Source of the DNA: an uncultured Blautia sp.
GTDB lineage: Bacteria > Bacillota > Clostridia > Lachnospirales > Lachnospiraceae
Assembly: GCA_900551715.1 (NCBI GenBank)
Contig: URXG01000054.1
Location: forward strand, 1-17,544
DNA: 17,544 bases
Reading direction: 5' to 3'
Within the stretch, counting starts at the first letter, position 1; each line of letters opens with the position of its first letter. This document shows, piece by piece, positions 1 to 7,724 of this stretch. Made by a program: the position numbers and the translations under genes. A model generated the notes under the pieces. The model had not been told where the DNA came from. It worked only from the letters and a program-made list of their open reading frames with translations, and made no database searches.

Positions 1-1045
1 AGCTATGCTGTTCTGCTTTGTATACATAATACTGGAACGGACATGTCATAGGACGCAGTGCAAATACCTCTTTGTCTGTTTCTTCATCACCCAGAACAAA
101 CATGCCGTCTTTGTAATGATCCCAGTGTCCGGAGATCTTGTAAAGGTCGCTCTTGGCCATAAGAGGTGTTTTTGTTCTTACGTAACCACGTTTTGTCTCT
201 TCATCCTCGATCCATCTCTGCAGTTCCTGCATCATGATGACACCGTTTGGCATGATCAGCGGAAGTCCCTGTCCGATTACATCAACTGTTGTGAAAATCT
301 TCATTTCACGTCCAAGTTTGTTATGGTCACGTTTCTTTGCTTCTTCCATCTGAGCCAGATGCTCTTTCAGCTCATCTTTTGTAGCATAAGCAGTTCCATA
401 GATACGTGTAAGCATTGCATTCTTTTCACTGCCTCTCCAGTAAGCGCTGGAAGAAGAAAGCAGTTTAAATGCTTTTACACCTTTTACGCTCATCAGATGT
501 GGCCCTGCACAGAGGTCTGTCCAGTCTCCCTGAGAATAGAAGGAAATTTCGGAATCTTCCGGAAGATCCTCGATCAGTTCTACTTTATATGGTTCATTTT
601 TTTCTTTAAAATATGCAATAGCATCTTCTCTGGATTTTGTGAAACGTTCGATCTTTGCACCTTTTTTGATGATCTTTTTCATTTCTTTTTCGATTGCATC
701 CAGGTCTTCACGTGAAAATGGTTCATGATCGAAATCATAATAAAATCCTGTATCAATAGAAGGTCCGATGGCAACTTTTGCTTCCGGATACAGATTCTGT
801 ACTGCCTGCGCAAGTACATGAGATGCTGTATGGCGAAGAACAGCCAGACCTTTTTCATCTTTTGCAGTAAGAATGTTCAGCTCACAGTCCTTGTCCAGTA
901 CTGTACGAAGATCTACAACTTCTCCGTTTACTTCTCCTGCACATGCTGCACGAGCCAGTCCCTCGCTGATGTCATAAGCAATGTCGATTACGGATTTTAC
1001 TTCAGAATATTCTTTTTTGGATCCGTCTTTTAATGTGATGATCAT
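1..1045 (-). CDS. thrS: Threonyl-tRNA synthetase, N-terminal part (3' end outside window)
   Basis: Charges tRNA-Thr with threonine in the cytoplasm. About 348 N-terminal residues are present; the family is usually near 640, so the rest of the catalytic core and the anticodon-binding domain lie beyond the left edge. Residues 1-60 look like a TGS domain. The editing (second additional) domain follows, with H72 and H76 in RHTASHVLAQ and the later C and H of TDLCAGPHL, the usual metal-like editing quartet. The class II core begins near the window edge with RPMTCPFQ, where many bacterial enzymes have RPMNCPGH; the Cys that normally binds zinc is kept. The ATG at 1045 is chosen because GGAG lies 9 nt upstream. 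The T-box leader upstream agrees with the identification. Identification is certain from family knowledge. Confidence 0.97.
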   Translation of the reverse strand, partial: MIITLKDGSKKEYSEVKSVIDIAYDISEGLARAACAGEVNGEVVDLRTVLDKDCELNILTAKDEKGLAVLRHTASHVLAQAVQNLYPEAKVAIGPSIDTGFYYDFDHEPFSREDLDAIEKEMKKIIKKGAKIERFTKSREDAIAYFKEKNEPYKVELIEDLPEDSEISFYSQGDWTDLCAGPHLMSVKGVKAFKLLSSSSAYWRGSEKNAMLTRIYGTAYATKDELKEHLAQMEEAKKRDHNKLGREMKIFTTVDVIGQGLPLIMPNGVIMMQELQRWIEDEETKRGYVRTKTPLMAKSDLYKISGHWDHYKDGMFVLGDEETDKEVFALRPMTCPFQYYVYKAEQHS

Positions 1046-1102
1046 AATTTTGAACTCCTTTTATAATGAATAAAAAATTGTAAGTTTTCCACAGGGACGA
1101 AT

Positions 1103-1144
1103 AAAAAACGTCCCTTACAATACATCTCTGCACCGTAAGGGACG
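1103..1144 (-). terminator. T-box-controlled intrinsic terminator of thrS
   Basis: On the minus strand CGTCCCTTAC pairs perfectly with GTAAGGGACG across a loop of about 16 nt and is followed at once by TTTTTT. The 5' arm follows the T-box sequence, as expected for the terminator/antiterminator switch. Confidence 0.93.
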
Positions 1145-1361
1145 ATGTTACTCGCGGTTCCACCCTGCTTGCCAATTTCACACTTCTCTGTACAAAATCA
1201 GCCTCTCTTATAAGATGATAACGGAATCACCGGACCGGATTAGGGCCACTCAGAGATGGTCTTCCACTGCTTCCTGTTAAGATGCTTCCAGCTTATACAT
1301 CTCTCTCTGGAACATTTCACAGCTTACTCTTCTCTTCAACGTATTGCTTTCTTTTATTCTG
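1103..1361 (-). promoter_or_regulatory. T-box riboswitch leader of thrS
   Basis: The minus strand carries the T-box core AGGGTGGAACCGCG at 1166-1153, directly before a terminator hairpin, and a purine-rich Stem I beginning (GAAGAGAAGAGTAA) further upstream. Uncharged tRNA is expected to pair with the T-box bulge and favour the antiterminator, allowing read-through into thrS. A GACC stretch on the 3' side of the presumed Stem I contains ACC (1260-1258), a threonine codon in a plausible specifier position. The specifier assignment is my inference from an unaided fold; the T-box itself is clear. The 5' boundary is estimated from the promoter. Confidence 0.95.
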
Positions 1362-1367
1362 TTACAC

Positions 1368-1396
1368 ATTATAGTCGCAGGTTTTCTATTTGTCAA
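1368..1396 (-). promoter_or_regulatory. thrS promoter (sigma-A type)
   Basis: Minus strand TTGACA (1396-1391) and TATAAT (1373-1368) are separated by exactly 17 bp. Both hexamers match the vegetative consensus fully. Transcription would begin about 7 nt downstream and run through the T-box leader. Confidence 0.9.
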
Positions 1397-1409
1397 CAAC
1401 TATTTTCGC

Positions 1410-1424
1410 ATTGGTAAGACCAAT
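1410..1424. repeat. Short perfect palindrome upstream of the thrS promoter
   Basis: ATTGGT and ACCAAT are separated by 3 nt. The site lies 13 bp upstream of the thrS -35 box and 31 bp downstream of the purL stop. No T-run follows on either strand, so it is not an obvious terminator. It may be a protein site or may mean nothing. Confidence 0.3.
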
Positions 1425-1436
1425 TATATCTGAGGT

Positions 1437-1453
1437 AAAAACCGCCACGTTTT
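1437..1453 (-). terminator. Weak possible terminator after purL
   Basis: Just after the purL stop the minus strand reads AAAAC, a six-base loop (GTGGCG), then GTTTTTA. The stem is only about 5 bp and the T-run is short, so termination here is uncertain. No better hairpin is visible before the thrS promoter. Confidence 0.25.
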
Positions 1454-1455
1454 AT

Positions 1456-4400
1456 TTATTTGAAATATTCCACACCGGATTCAAAGATCTGGATATCCTG
1501 CTGTCCATAGATATTTACAGCCACACCGTCGCCACGACGTTCGCTGTGTGCCATCTTACCAAGGATACGTCCGTCCGGACTGGTAATACCCTCGATGTTC
1601 ATATAAGAACCGTTTACATTCCATTCTTCCTCTGCACTCAATTCACCTGCCGGTGTTACATACTGGGTAGCCACCTGTCCGTTCTGGATCAGTTTCTGAA
1701 GCCATTCATCATTGGCAACAAAACGTCCCTCACCGTGGGAAGCCGGATTACAGTATACACCGCCAAGCTGTGCTTTCTGAAGCCATGGAGACTTGTTGCT
1801 GACAACTTTGGTGTAAACCATCTTGGAAATATGACGTCCAATGGTATTGAAAGTCAGTGTAGGAGAATCTTCTTTCTGTCCACAGATCTCCCCATATGGT
1901 ACAAGACCAAGTTTGATGAGAGCCTGGAAACCATTACAGATACCAAGTGCCAGACCATCTCTCTCATTAATCAATTTCATAACTGCTTCTTTGATCTTTG
2001 CATTCTGGAATGCAGTTGCAAAGAATTTGGCAGATCCGTCCGGTTCATCACCTGCGGAAAATCCGCCTGGGAACATAATGATCTGAGCCTGGTCGATGGC
2101 TTTCTGGAAAAGTTCTACAGAATCATGGATATCTTCTGCTGTCAGGTTCTTGAATACTTTGACATCTACTTCTGCACCTGCACGTTCAAAAGCTCTGGTG
2201 CTGTCGTATTCACAGTTTGTTCCAGGGAATACCGGGATAAATACTCTCGGTTTTGCCACTTTGTTTTTGCATACATAGATATTTTCTGCCTGATAGAGAT
2301 GATCTTTGGCAGGTTTCTCATTGGTTTCGCCGGAGACAGTCTTGAATACTTTTTCCAGAGTTCCTTTCCATGCTTCTACTGCCTCTACTTCTGTGATCAC
2401 AGTATCTCCATAGGAGAATTTGCCGTCTTCTGTTACTTCACCGATCAATGTGTAGGTAATGGAAAGTTCACCCACTTTATCAGCTGGAACTTCCATGATG
2501 ATATCACCAAATCCCGGTGCAAAGAAATCTCTTGGATCCAGGTTGTGCTCGATTTTTACACCAAGGGCATTACCGAATGCCATTTTGGAAACAGCTGCAG
2601 CAATACCATGGCGATCCAGTGCATAGGCAGAAACAACTTTGCCAGCCTGAATGTCACTGTGGAGTTTTTCGTACTGATCCATGATTCCTGCATAGTCTGG
2701 CAGATCGTACTGATCCTTCGGTACACGAAGCCATACCAGTCTGTTACCTGCTTTTTTCAGTTCCGGAGTAATAATATCCTGGATTTTTGCCACATCCACC
2801 GCGAAAGATACCAGTGTAGGCGGTACATCGATTTCATTAAATGTACCGGACATACTGTCTTTACCACCGATTGATGGAAGTCCGAAGCCCATCTGTGCAG
2901 CATAAGCACCCAGAAGTGCAGAGAATGGCTGACTCCATCTCTTTGGATCTTCAGTCATACGACGGAAGTATTCCTGGAATGTGAAACGGATCTTCTTATA
3001 ATCACCACCGGTTGCCACGATTCTTGCCACAGACTCTGTCACTGCATAAGCAGCTCCGTGATATGGGCTCCAGGAAGAAAGATATGGGTCGAATCCATAG
3101 CTCATCATAGTTACGGTATCTGTTTTTCCGTTCTGAACCGGAACTTTGGCAACCATACTCTGTGTCTCAGTCAGCTGATACTGACCACCGTAAGGCATGA
3201 ATACACTGCCGGCTCCGATAGAACCGTCAAACATTTCCACAAGGCCTTTCTGAGAGCATACATTCAGGTCTGCCAATGTCTCCAGCCATTTTGCTTTCAC
3301 ATCCGGTACATCCGGACGCTCTTCAAAAAGATTGCCTTCTTTATTTGGGATTTCTACTTCTACAGTTGTCTCCTGATGTGCACCGTTGGTATCCAGGAAT
3401 GCTCTGGAGATGTTTACGATCTCTTTGCCTCTCCAGCTGAGAACAAGCCGTGGTTCTTCGGTAACAACAGCTACAGGAATAGCTTCCAGGTTCTCTTCGT
3501 TGGCATATCCAAGGAAAGTATCTACATCTTTCGGATCTACCACAACAGCCATACGTTCCTGTGATTCAGAAATAGCAATCTCTGTCCCGTCAAGTCCTGC
3601 GTATTTTTTTGGAACTTTATCAAGGTCTACACGAAGTCCGTCTGCCAGCTCACCAATGGCAACAGAAACGCCGCCTGCCCCAAAGTCGTTACATTTCTTG
3701 ATGATGTGGCTGACTTCTTCACGTCTGAACATGCGCTGGATCTTGCGTTCTGTCGGTGCATTACCTTTCTGTACTTCTGCACCGCAGACTTCAATGGAAG
3801 CCTCTGTATGAACTTTGGAAGAACCGGTAGCACCGCCGATACCGTCACGTCCGGTACGTCCTCCCAGAAGAATGATGATATCTCCCGGATCAGAATTTTC
3901 ACGAATAACTGCACGTCTGGGAGCAGCACCCATAACAGCACCAATCTCCATTCGTTTGGCAACATAGTCCGGATGATAAACTTCTTTTACATAGCCGGTA
4001 GCCAGACCAATCTGGTTGCCATAAGAACTGTATCCATGGGCAGCACTTCTTACCAGTTTTTTCTGAGGAAGTTTACCTTTGAGAGTTTCTTTTACAGAAA
4101 CAGTAGGATCAGCAGCACCTGTGACACGCATTGCCTGATATACATAAGTACGTCCGGAAAGTGGATCACGAATGGCACCACCAAGACAGGTAGCTGCACC
4201 ACCAAATGGCTCAATCTCTGTAGGATGGTTGTGTGTTTCATTCTTGAAGTTGATCAGCCATTCTTCTTCCTTGCCGTCTACGTCTACAGGTACTACAATA
4301 CTGCAGGCATTAATCTCATCAGACTCTTCCTGATCTGCAAGTTTACCTTCGGATTTCAGTTTCTTCATTGCCATAAGAGCCAGATCCATCAGGCAGACAA

Positions 4401-5214
4401 ATTTATCATCTCTGCCTTTGTAAAGGACTTCTCTGTCGGCAAGATATTTTTTGTAAGTATTTACGATAGGTTCTTTGTAATCTCCCTCATCGAACTTCAC
4501 ATCTGTAAGTTCTGTGGAAAATGTAGTATGACGGCAGTGATCAGACCAGTAAGTATCCAGTACGCGGATCTCTGTCATGGAAGGATCACGCTTTTCTTCG
4601 TTTCTGAAGTAGTTCTGGATATGCAGAAAATCCTTGAATGTCATAGCAAGATTCAGAGAATCATAAAGAGCGTTAAGATCAGCTTCTGCCATATCTTTAA
4701 ATCCTTCAAAGATCTTTACGTCTTCCGGTTCCGGGAATACAGTTACCAGAGTCTCTGGTTTCTCCAGACCTGTTTCTCTGGAATCTACCGGGTTGATGCA
4801 GTGATGTTTGATGGCTTCAAACTCTTCATCTGTTACTTTTCCTTCTATTATATAAGTAGTTGCAGAACGAATGATCGGGCTGGCATCCCCATCCAGAAAC
4901 TGTACGCACTGAACAGCAGAATCTGCTCTCTGATCAAACTGTCCCGGAAGGTATTCTACAGAAAAAATAAGGGAATCATCTGCTGCCTCAAATTTTTCCA
5001 GATAAAGATCATCTACTGGAGGCTCTGCAAACACAGTCCTGCATGCTTTTTCAAAAACTTCGTCGGAAATATTTTCTACATCATAGCGGATCAGTACTCT
5101 TACTGCTGTTACGGATTTGATTCCAAGATAACTGCTGATCTCATGCTTTAATTCTTTTGCCTGTACGGCATAGGCTGGTTTCTTTTCTACATAAACGCGT
5201 CTTACGTTACTCAT
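1456..5214 (-). CDS. purL: Phosphoribosylformylglycinamidine synthase (FGAM synthase), single chain
   Basis: Carries out the fourth step of purine synthesis: FGAR, ATP and glutamine give FGAM. All parts found as PurS, PurL and PurQ in Bacillus are in one 1252-residue chain. Visible features in order are an N-terminal PurS-like region, the SDHCRHTTF motif, NETHNHPTEI with the glycine-rich AIRS-type fold, a second AIRS-like half (GGKDSMSGTF), and a C-terminal class I glutamine amidotransferase with nucleophile C1093 in GICNGFQAL and a His-Glu pair in MAHSERR (about H1223, E1225). The ATG at 5214 is preferred because AGGAG lies 10 nt upstream; an in-frame TTG at 5223 sits almost on the ribosome site. 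It is divergent from a LysR-type gene, and no other pur gene is adjacent. Identification is certain. Confidence 0.97.
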   Translation of the reverse strand: MSNVRRVYVEKKPAYAVQAKELKHEISSYLGIKSVTAVRVLIRYDVENISDEVFEKACRTVFAEPPVDDLYLEKFEAADDSLIFSVEYLPGQFDQRADSAVQCVQFLDGDASPIIRSATTYIIEGKVTDEEFEAIKHHCINPVDSRETGLEKPETLVTVFPEPEDVKIFEGFKDMAEADLNALYDSLNLAMTFKDFLHIQNYFRNEEKRDPSMTEIRVLDTYWSDHCRHTTFSTELTDVKFDEGDYKEPIVNTYKKYLADREVLYKGRDDKFVCLMDLALMAMKKLKSEGKLADQEESDEINACSIVVPVDVDGKEEEWLINFKNETHNHPTEIEPFGGAATCLGGAIRDPLSGRTYVYQAMRVTGAADPTVSVKETLKGKLPQKKLVRSAAHGYSSYGNQIGLATGYVKEVYHPDYVAKRMEIGAVMGAAPRRAVIRENSDPGDIIILLGGRTGRDGIGGATGSSKVHTEASIEVCGAEVQKGNAPTERKIQRMFRREEVSHIIKKCNDFGAGGVSVAIGELADGLRVDLDKVPKKYAGLDGTEIAISESQERMAVVVDPKDVDTFLGYANEENLEAIPVAVVTEEPRLVLSWRGKEIVNISRAFLDTNGAHQETTVEVEIPNKEGNLFEERPDVPDVKAKWLETLADLNVCSQKGLVEMFDGSIGAGSVFMPYGGQYQLTETQSMVAKVPVQNGKTDTVTMMSYGFDPYLSSWSPYHGAAYAVTESVARIVATGGDYKKIRFTFQEYFRRMTEDPKRWSQPFSALLGAYAAQMGFGLPSIGGKDSMSGTFNEIDVPPTLVSFAVDVAKIQDIITPELKKAGNRLVWLRVPKDQYDLPDYAGIMDQYEKLHSDIQAGKVVSAYALDRHGIAAAVSKMAFGNALGVKIEHNLDPRDFFAPGFGDIIMEVPADKVGELSITYTLIGEVTEDGKFSYGDTVITEVEAVEAWKGTLEKVFKTVSGETNEKPAKDHLYQAENIYVCKNKVAKPRVFIPVFPGTNCEYDSTRAFERAGAEVDVKVFKNLTAEDIHDSVELFQKAIDQAQIIMFPGGFSAGDEPDGSAKFFATAFQNAKIKEAVMKLINERDGLALGICNGFQALIKLGLVPYGEICGQKEDSPTLTFNTIGRHISKMVYTKVVSNKSPWLQKAQLGGVYCNPASHGEGRFVANDEWLQKLIQNGQVATQYVTPAGELSAEEEWNVNGSYMNIEGITSPDGRILGKMAHSERRGDGVAVNIYGQQDIQIFESGVEYFK

Positions 5215-5249
5215 AAAAAACAAACTCCTTTCCAGTATTTAATAGGTTC

Positions 5250-5276
5250 GTAACTGTTCAGTACCCTCACAGTTAC
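5250..5276. repeat. 27-bp palindromic repeat, copy 1
   Basis: Perfect arms GTAACTG and CAGTTAC enclose a 13-nt centre (TTCAGTACCCTCA, plus strand). An identical 27-bp unit lies at 7698-7724. This copy lies 36 bp upstream of the purL start, in the predicted purL leader. No clear flanking direct repeat is visible here. It could fold as a hairpin in the purL transcript, but no T-run follows. Confidence 0.85.
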
Positions 5277-5304
5277 ATATGTTCTTAATCTGTTGTCTGT
5301 TTCC

Positions 5305-5322
5305 GTTACTTTATACAGTAAC
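5305..5322. promoter_or_regulatory. GTTACT/AGTAAC palindrome in the purL-lysR intergenic region
   Basis: GTTACT and AGTAAC are perfect inverted arms around 6 nt. The site lies between two divergent genes and downstream of the predicted purL start of transcription, so it could be an operator or a leader hairpin. That it binds the neighbouring LysR-type protein is speculation. Confidence 0.35.
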
Positions 5323-5343
5323 ACTTGTTTCATTGTCGCTTTT

Positions 5344-5372
5344 ATAGTATCATAGGAAATATCATTAGTAAA
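5344..5372 (-). promoter_or_regulatory. Candidate purL promoter
   Basis: The minus strand has TTTACT (5372-5367), a 17-bp spacer, and TACTAT (5349-5344) preceded by TGA, an extended -10 arrangement. Each hexamer matches consensus at 4 of 6 positions. It would give a leader of about 120 nt containing both GTTAC-type palindromes. Other AT-rich options exist nearby. Confidence 0.4.
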
Positions 5373-5442
5373 ATTAATATATCTTATATTTTTTATTATC
5401 TATGCTTATTAATATTTTTTCTGTCTGCTACATACAGAAGAT

Positions 5443-5460
5443 GTTACTGTTGGCAATAAC
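5443..5460. promoter_or_regulatory. Imperfect palindrome next to the LysR ribosome site
   Basis: GTTACTG and CAATAAC flank TTGG, with one mismatch in the seven-base arms. It ends 1 nt before the AGGAGG of the LysR-type gene, so it could be an autoregulatory site or a hairpin that affects initiation. It resembles the two other GTTAC palindromes in this region but is not an exact copy. Confidence 0.3.
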
Positions 5461-5472
5461 CAGGAGGTCATT

Positions 5473-6342
5473 ATGGATATCAGTCTGGAACTGTACAAAG
5501 TATTTTATTATGTTGCCACTACTCTGAGCTTCTCCGAGGCATCCCGGCAACTTTTTATTTCCCAGTCTGCGGTCAGCCAGTCTATCAAAACTCTTGAAAA
5601 ACGTCTGAACCATACACTTTTTATCCGCAGCACCAAAAAAGTTCTCCTTACACCGGAAGGGGAGCTTCTTCTGCAACATGTCAAACCTGCTCTGGAAATG
5701 CTGGATGAAGGTGAGGCTCTCCTCTCCGGTGATACCATGCTGAAAGGACAGCTTCGTATCGGTGCCAGCGATACCATCTGCCGGTATTTTCTTATTGATT
5801 ATTTTCAGAAATATCACCAGAACTATCCAGATGTGCGGATCAAGATCACCAACAGTACCTCCATCGGCTGTGTGGATCTTCTGGAAAAAGGACAGGTGGA
5901 CCTGATTGTCTGCAACTTTCCCAACTCCCGGCTGGGAAATCACATGAATGTCCGTCCCCTGAAAGAATTCCGTGATGTTTTTGCGGCAGACCCGGAAAGT
6001 TTTCCTGTAAGGGACCAGATCTTTCAGCTGAAAGAACTTCTGAATTTTCCTATTCTTATGCTGTCTTCCAAAACTACTACCAGTGAATATCTCCACAGGA
6101 CATTTACCTCCAGAGGACTGAAACTTCTGCCGGAAGTAGAACTGAACAGCAATGATCTTCTTATGGATCTGGCAGGAATCGGTCTGGGAGTTGCCTGCAT
6201 CCCGGACTATATGCTGGAATCTCACAGAACCCTTGTCCCCATCCGGCTGGATACTCCACTGCCGCCCCGTCAGCTGGTGCTGGTACAGCATGATAACCTG
6301 CCTGTTTCCCAGGCCGGAGAACGATTCGTGGAAATGTTCTGA
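5473..6342 (+). CDS. LysR-family transcriptional regulator
   Basis: A 289-residue protein, normal length for the family. Residues 1-60 are the LysR winged helix-turn-helix, with SFSEASRQLFISQSAVSQSI as the recognition region and the usual wing sequence ending in LTPEGELLL. A linker helix follows. Residues from about 90 form the periplasmic-binding-protein-like effector domain, starting GQLRIGASDTICRYFL and including the late GIGLGVACIPDYML segment typical of the family. The start is fixed by CAGGAGG just upstream of the ATG. It is divergent from purL and convergent with mrp. The effector and target genes cannot be told from sequence; purL or itself are the nearest candidates (inference). Confidence 0.93.
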   Translation: MDISLELYKVFYYVATTLSFSEASRQLFISQSAVSQSIKTLEKRLNHTLFIRSTKKVLLTPEGELLLQHVKPALEMLDEGEALLSGDTMLKGQLRIGASDTICRYFLIDYFQKYHQNYPDVRIKITNSTSIGCVDLLEKGQVDLIVCNFPNSRLGNHMNVRPLKEFRDVFAADPESFPVRDQIFQLKELLNFPILMLSSKTTTSEYLHRTFTSRGLKLLPEVELNSNDLLMDLAGIGLGVACIPDYMLESHRTLVPIRLDTPLPPRQLVLVQHDNLPVSQAGERFVEMF

Positions 6343-6398
6343 AAAAAGAAATAAAAGCTCCCTGGCAAGTCCTGCTTTTCAAAACCTGCCGGGAAGCT
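6343..6398 (-). terminator. Terminator of the mrp operon (possibly bidirectional)
   Basis: Minus strand AGCTTCCCGGCA pairs with TGCCAGGGAGCT (one U-G wobble and one mismatch) around an 18-nt loop, then runs into TTTTATTTCTTTTTT. The T-rich stretch is on the minus side, so it mainly serves mrp, but the stem lies directly after the LysR stop and could also stop plus-strand transcription. Confidence 0.8.
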
Positions 6399-6407
6399 CT
6401 TATAGGA

Positions 6408-7244
6408 TTACTCAGGCATTACTTCTACCGCTGCTTTAATATACTGATTATCAATCTCTGCGAAAGTACCACTGTCTGCCTTAGCTGCATAAGACACATC
6501 AATCGGCATCTTGCCAAGTACCGGAACTTTCAGTTCTGCTGCGATCTCATCGATATGGCTCTCACCAAATACCTTAATCTCAGTGCCGCAGTCCGGACAT
6601 TTGACGAAGCTGTAGTTCTCTACAATACCAAGTACCGGGATCTTCATCATCTCAGCCATGTTATAAGCTTTGCGGACGATCATACGAACCAGATCCTGCG
6701 GAGAACTTACGATGACGATTCCATCAACAGGAAGTGACTGGAATACGGTCAGCGGTACATCACCTGTTCCTGGTGGCATATCTACAAAAAGATAGTCAAT
6801 CTGATCCCAGACAACATCTGTCCAGAATTGTTTTACCATGTTGGCAAGAACCGGACCTCTCCAGATAACCGGAGTCTCTTCTGTAGGAAGAAGAAGGTTG
6901 ATGGACATAACCTTGATACCGTTCTCTGTGACCATAGGATAAATACCATTGTCATCTGCCTGTGCTGCACCTTTCAATCCATACATCTTTGGAATGGAAG
7001 GTCCTGTGATATCTGCATCCAGGATACCTACTTTGAATCCTTTGGCTGCCATTGCATTAGCCAGAGAAGCGGTTACAAAGGACTTACCTACTCCACCTTT
7101 ACCACTGACTACCCCTATTACATGTTTTACGTCAGAAAAAATATTCTGCTCTGCCTGAAAATTCTGCGGCTGGCTGTTTCCCTTGCTTGCACAGCCTTCA
7201 CAACTGGATTTGTCGCAAGAGCTGTTACTACATTCTTTTGCCAT
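6408..7244 (-). CDS. Mrp/NBP35-family P-loop ATPase, probable Fe-S cluster carrier
   Basis: A 278-residue deviant-Walker ATPase of the Mrp/ApbC/NBP35 group, which binds and passes on iron-sulfur clusters in the cytoplasm. The Walker A loop GKGGVGKS is at 48-55, the Walker B-like region is FVDMPPGTGD, and the metal-binding CPDC pair is C216 and C219. The N terminus has four cysteines (C5, C10, C15, C18), a tail recalling eukaryotic NBP35 more than short bacterial Mrp. The start is supported by AAGGAG 7 nt upstream of the ATG. It is the last gene of a run with yedF, a Se/S-carrier-like gene and a CsoR-type gene, and a terminator follows. Family assignment is certain; the exact cargo and client enzymes are inferred. 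Confidence 0.94.
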   Translation of the reverse strand: MAKECSNSSCDKSSCEGCASKGNSQPQNFQAEQNIFSDVKHVIGVVSGKGGVGKSFVTASLANAMAAKGFKVGILDADITGPSIPKMYGLKGAAQADDNGIYPMVTENGIKVMSINLLLPTEETPVIWRGPVLANMVKQFWTDVVWDQIDYLFVDMPPGTGDVPLTVFQSLPVDGIVIVSSPQDLVRMIVRKAYNMAEMMKIPVLGIVENYSFVKCPDCGTEIKVFGESHIDEIAAELKVPVLGKMPIDVSYAAKADSGTFAEIDNQYIKAAVEVMPE

Positions 7245-7283
7245 TTTGCTACTCCTTTTTACTGTTATAAAAACAGTTATTCT

Positions 7284-7631
7284 TTATTTCATGAAGCGGT
7301 CGATTGCACGCTCAAGTTCCTTGATGGCATCCCGGTCTCCATGTTCTACTGCATCTACAATACAGTGTTCAATATGATCCTGGAGAATAATCTTGCCTGT
7401 GTTGTTAATGGCAGACTTCACAGCAGAAAGCTGGATCAGGACCTCCGAACAGTCTCTTCCATCCTCTACCATCCTCTTGATGGATTCCATATGACCGATT
7501 GCCCTGGAAAGCCGGTTCAGCACTGCCTTTGTCTGCGCGTGGCTGTGATGATGACCATGCCCTTCATGGGAATGCTCCACAACGGTGCCATCTTCCAGAA
7601 CATGTACATGGGTTTCTTTTGTCTCACTCAT
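7284..7631 (-). CDS. CsoR/FrmR-family (DUF156) metal-sensing repressor with His-rich N-terminal tail
   Basis: A 115-residue all-helical repressor of the CsoR/RcnR/FrmR family. Residues C61, H86 and C90 have exactly the spacing of the Cu(I) ligands of M. tuberculosis CsoR (36-61-65), within DGRDCSEVL and QDHIEHCI. Unlike classical CsoR, residues 8-31 form a His-rich tail with nine histidines (including HGHHHSH), which might bind another metal. The ATG at 7631 is preferred over an in-frame GTG at 7673: AAAGGAG lies about 12 nt upstream and AAGGGG much closer, so the exact ribosome site is unclear. No copper pump or chaperone is visible; the neighbours concern sulfur and Fe-S chemistry, so a persulfide- or nickel-type role cannot be excluded. 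Family certain, ligand uncertain. Confidence 0.88.
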   Translation of the reverse strand: MSETKETHVHVLEDGTVVEHSHEGHGHHHSHAQTKAVLNRLSRAIGHMESIKRMVEDGRDCSEVLIQLSAVKSAINNTGKIILQDHIEHCIVDAVEHGDRDAIKELERAIDRFMK

Positions 7632-7697
7632 GTCCCCTTGTGTCTCCTTTCTGCTGTTCCACGATCTCTCCACGGAACTGTATTGATCAGACTATCA

Positions 7698-7724
7698 GTA
7701 ACTGTTCAGTACCCTCACAGTTAC
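7698..7724. mobile_element. 27-bp palindromic repeat, copy 2, flanked by 8-bp direct repeats
   Basis: Identical to the unit at 5250-5276, with GTAACTG and CAGTTAC arms. It is bordered exactly by GACTATCA on the left (7690-7697) and GACTATCA on the right (7725-7732). The direct repeats begin precisely where the shared 27 bp ends, the pattern of a target-site duplication after insertion. No transposase is present; the unit would need a helper or be the scar of a larger element. It lies between the small unknown gene and the CsoR-type gene, inside the presumed operon. Confidence 0.65.

Noticed and set aside
1390..2874. Long plus-strand open frames opposite purL (also 3706-5151)
   Set aside because: They lie antisense to a certain purL gene, lack ribosome sites and have cysteine/phenylalanine-rich translations typical of shadow frames.
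5224..5472. Purine riboswitch in the purL leader
   Set aside because: The region holds only GTTAC-type hairpins and AT-rich sequence; I find neither the purine aptamer core segments nor a terminator/antiterminator pair.
5428..6291. Minus-strand open frame opposite the LysR-type gene
   Set aside because: It is the complement of a clear LysR-family gene with a strong ribosome site; its translation resembles no family.
7698..7724. CsoR operator inside copy 2 of the repeat
   Set aside because: It contains one TACCC half-site but no matching GGGTA partner, and the identical unit lies upstream of purL, so it is better explained as a dispersed repeat.
7698..7724. Intrinsic terminator formed by the repeat hairpin
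   Set aside because: No T-run follows on either strand in either intact copy.
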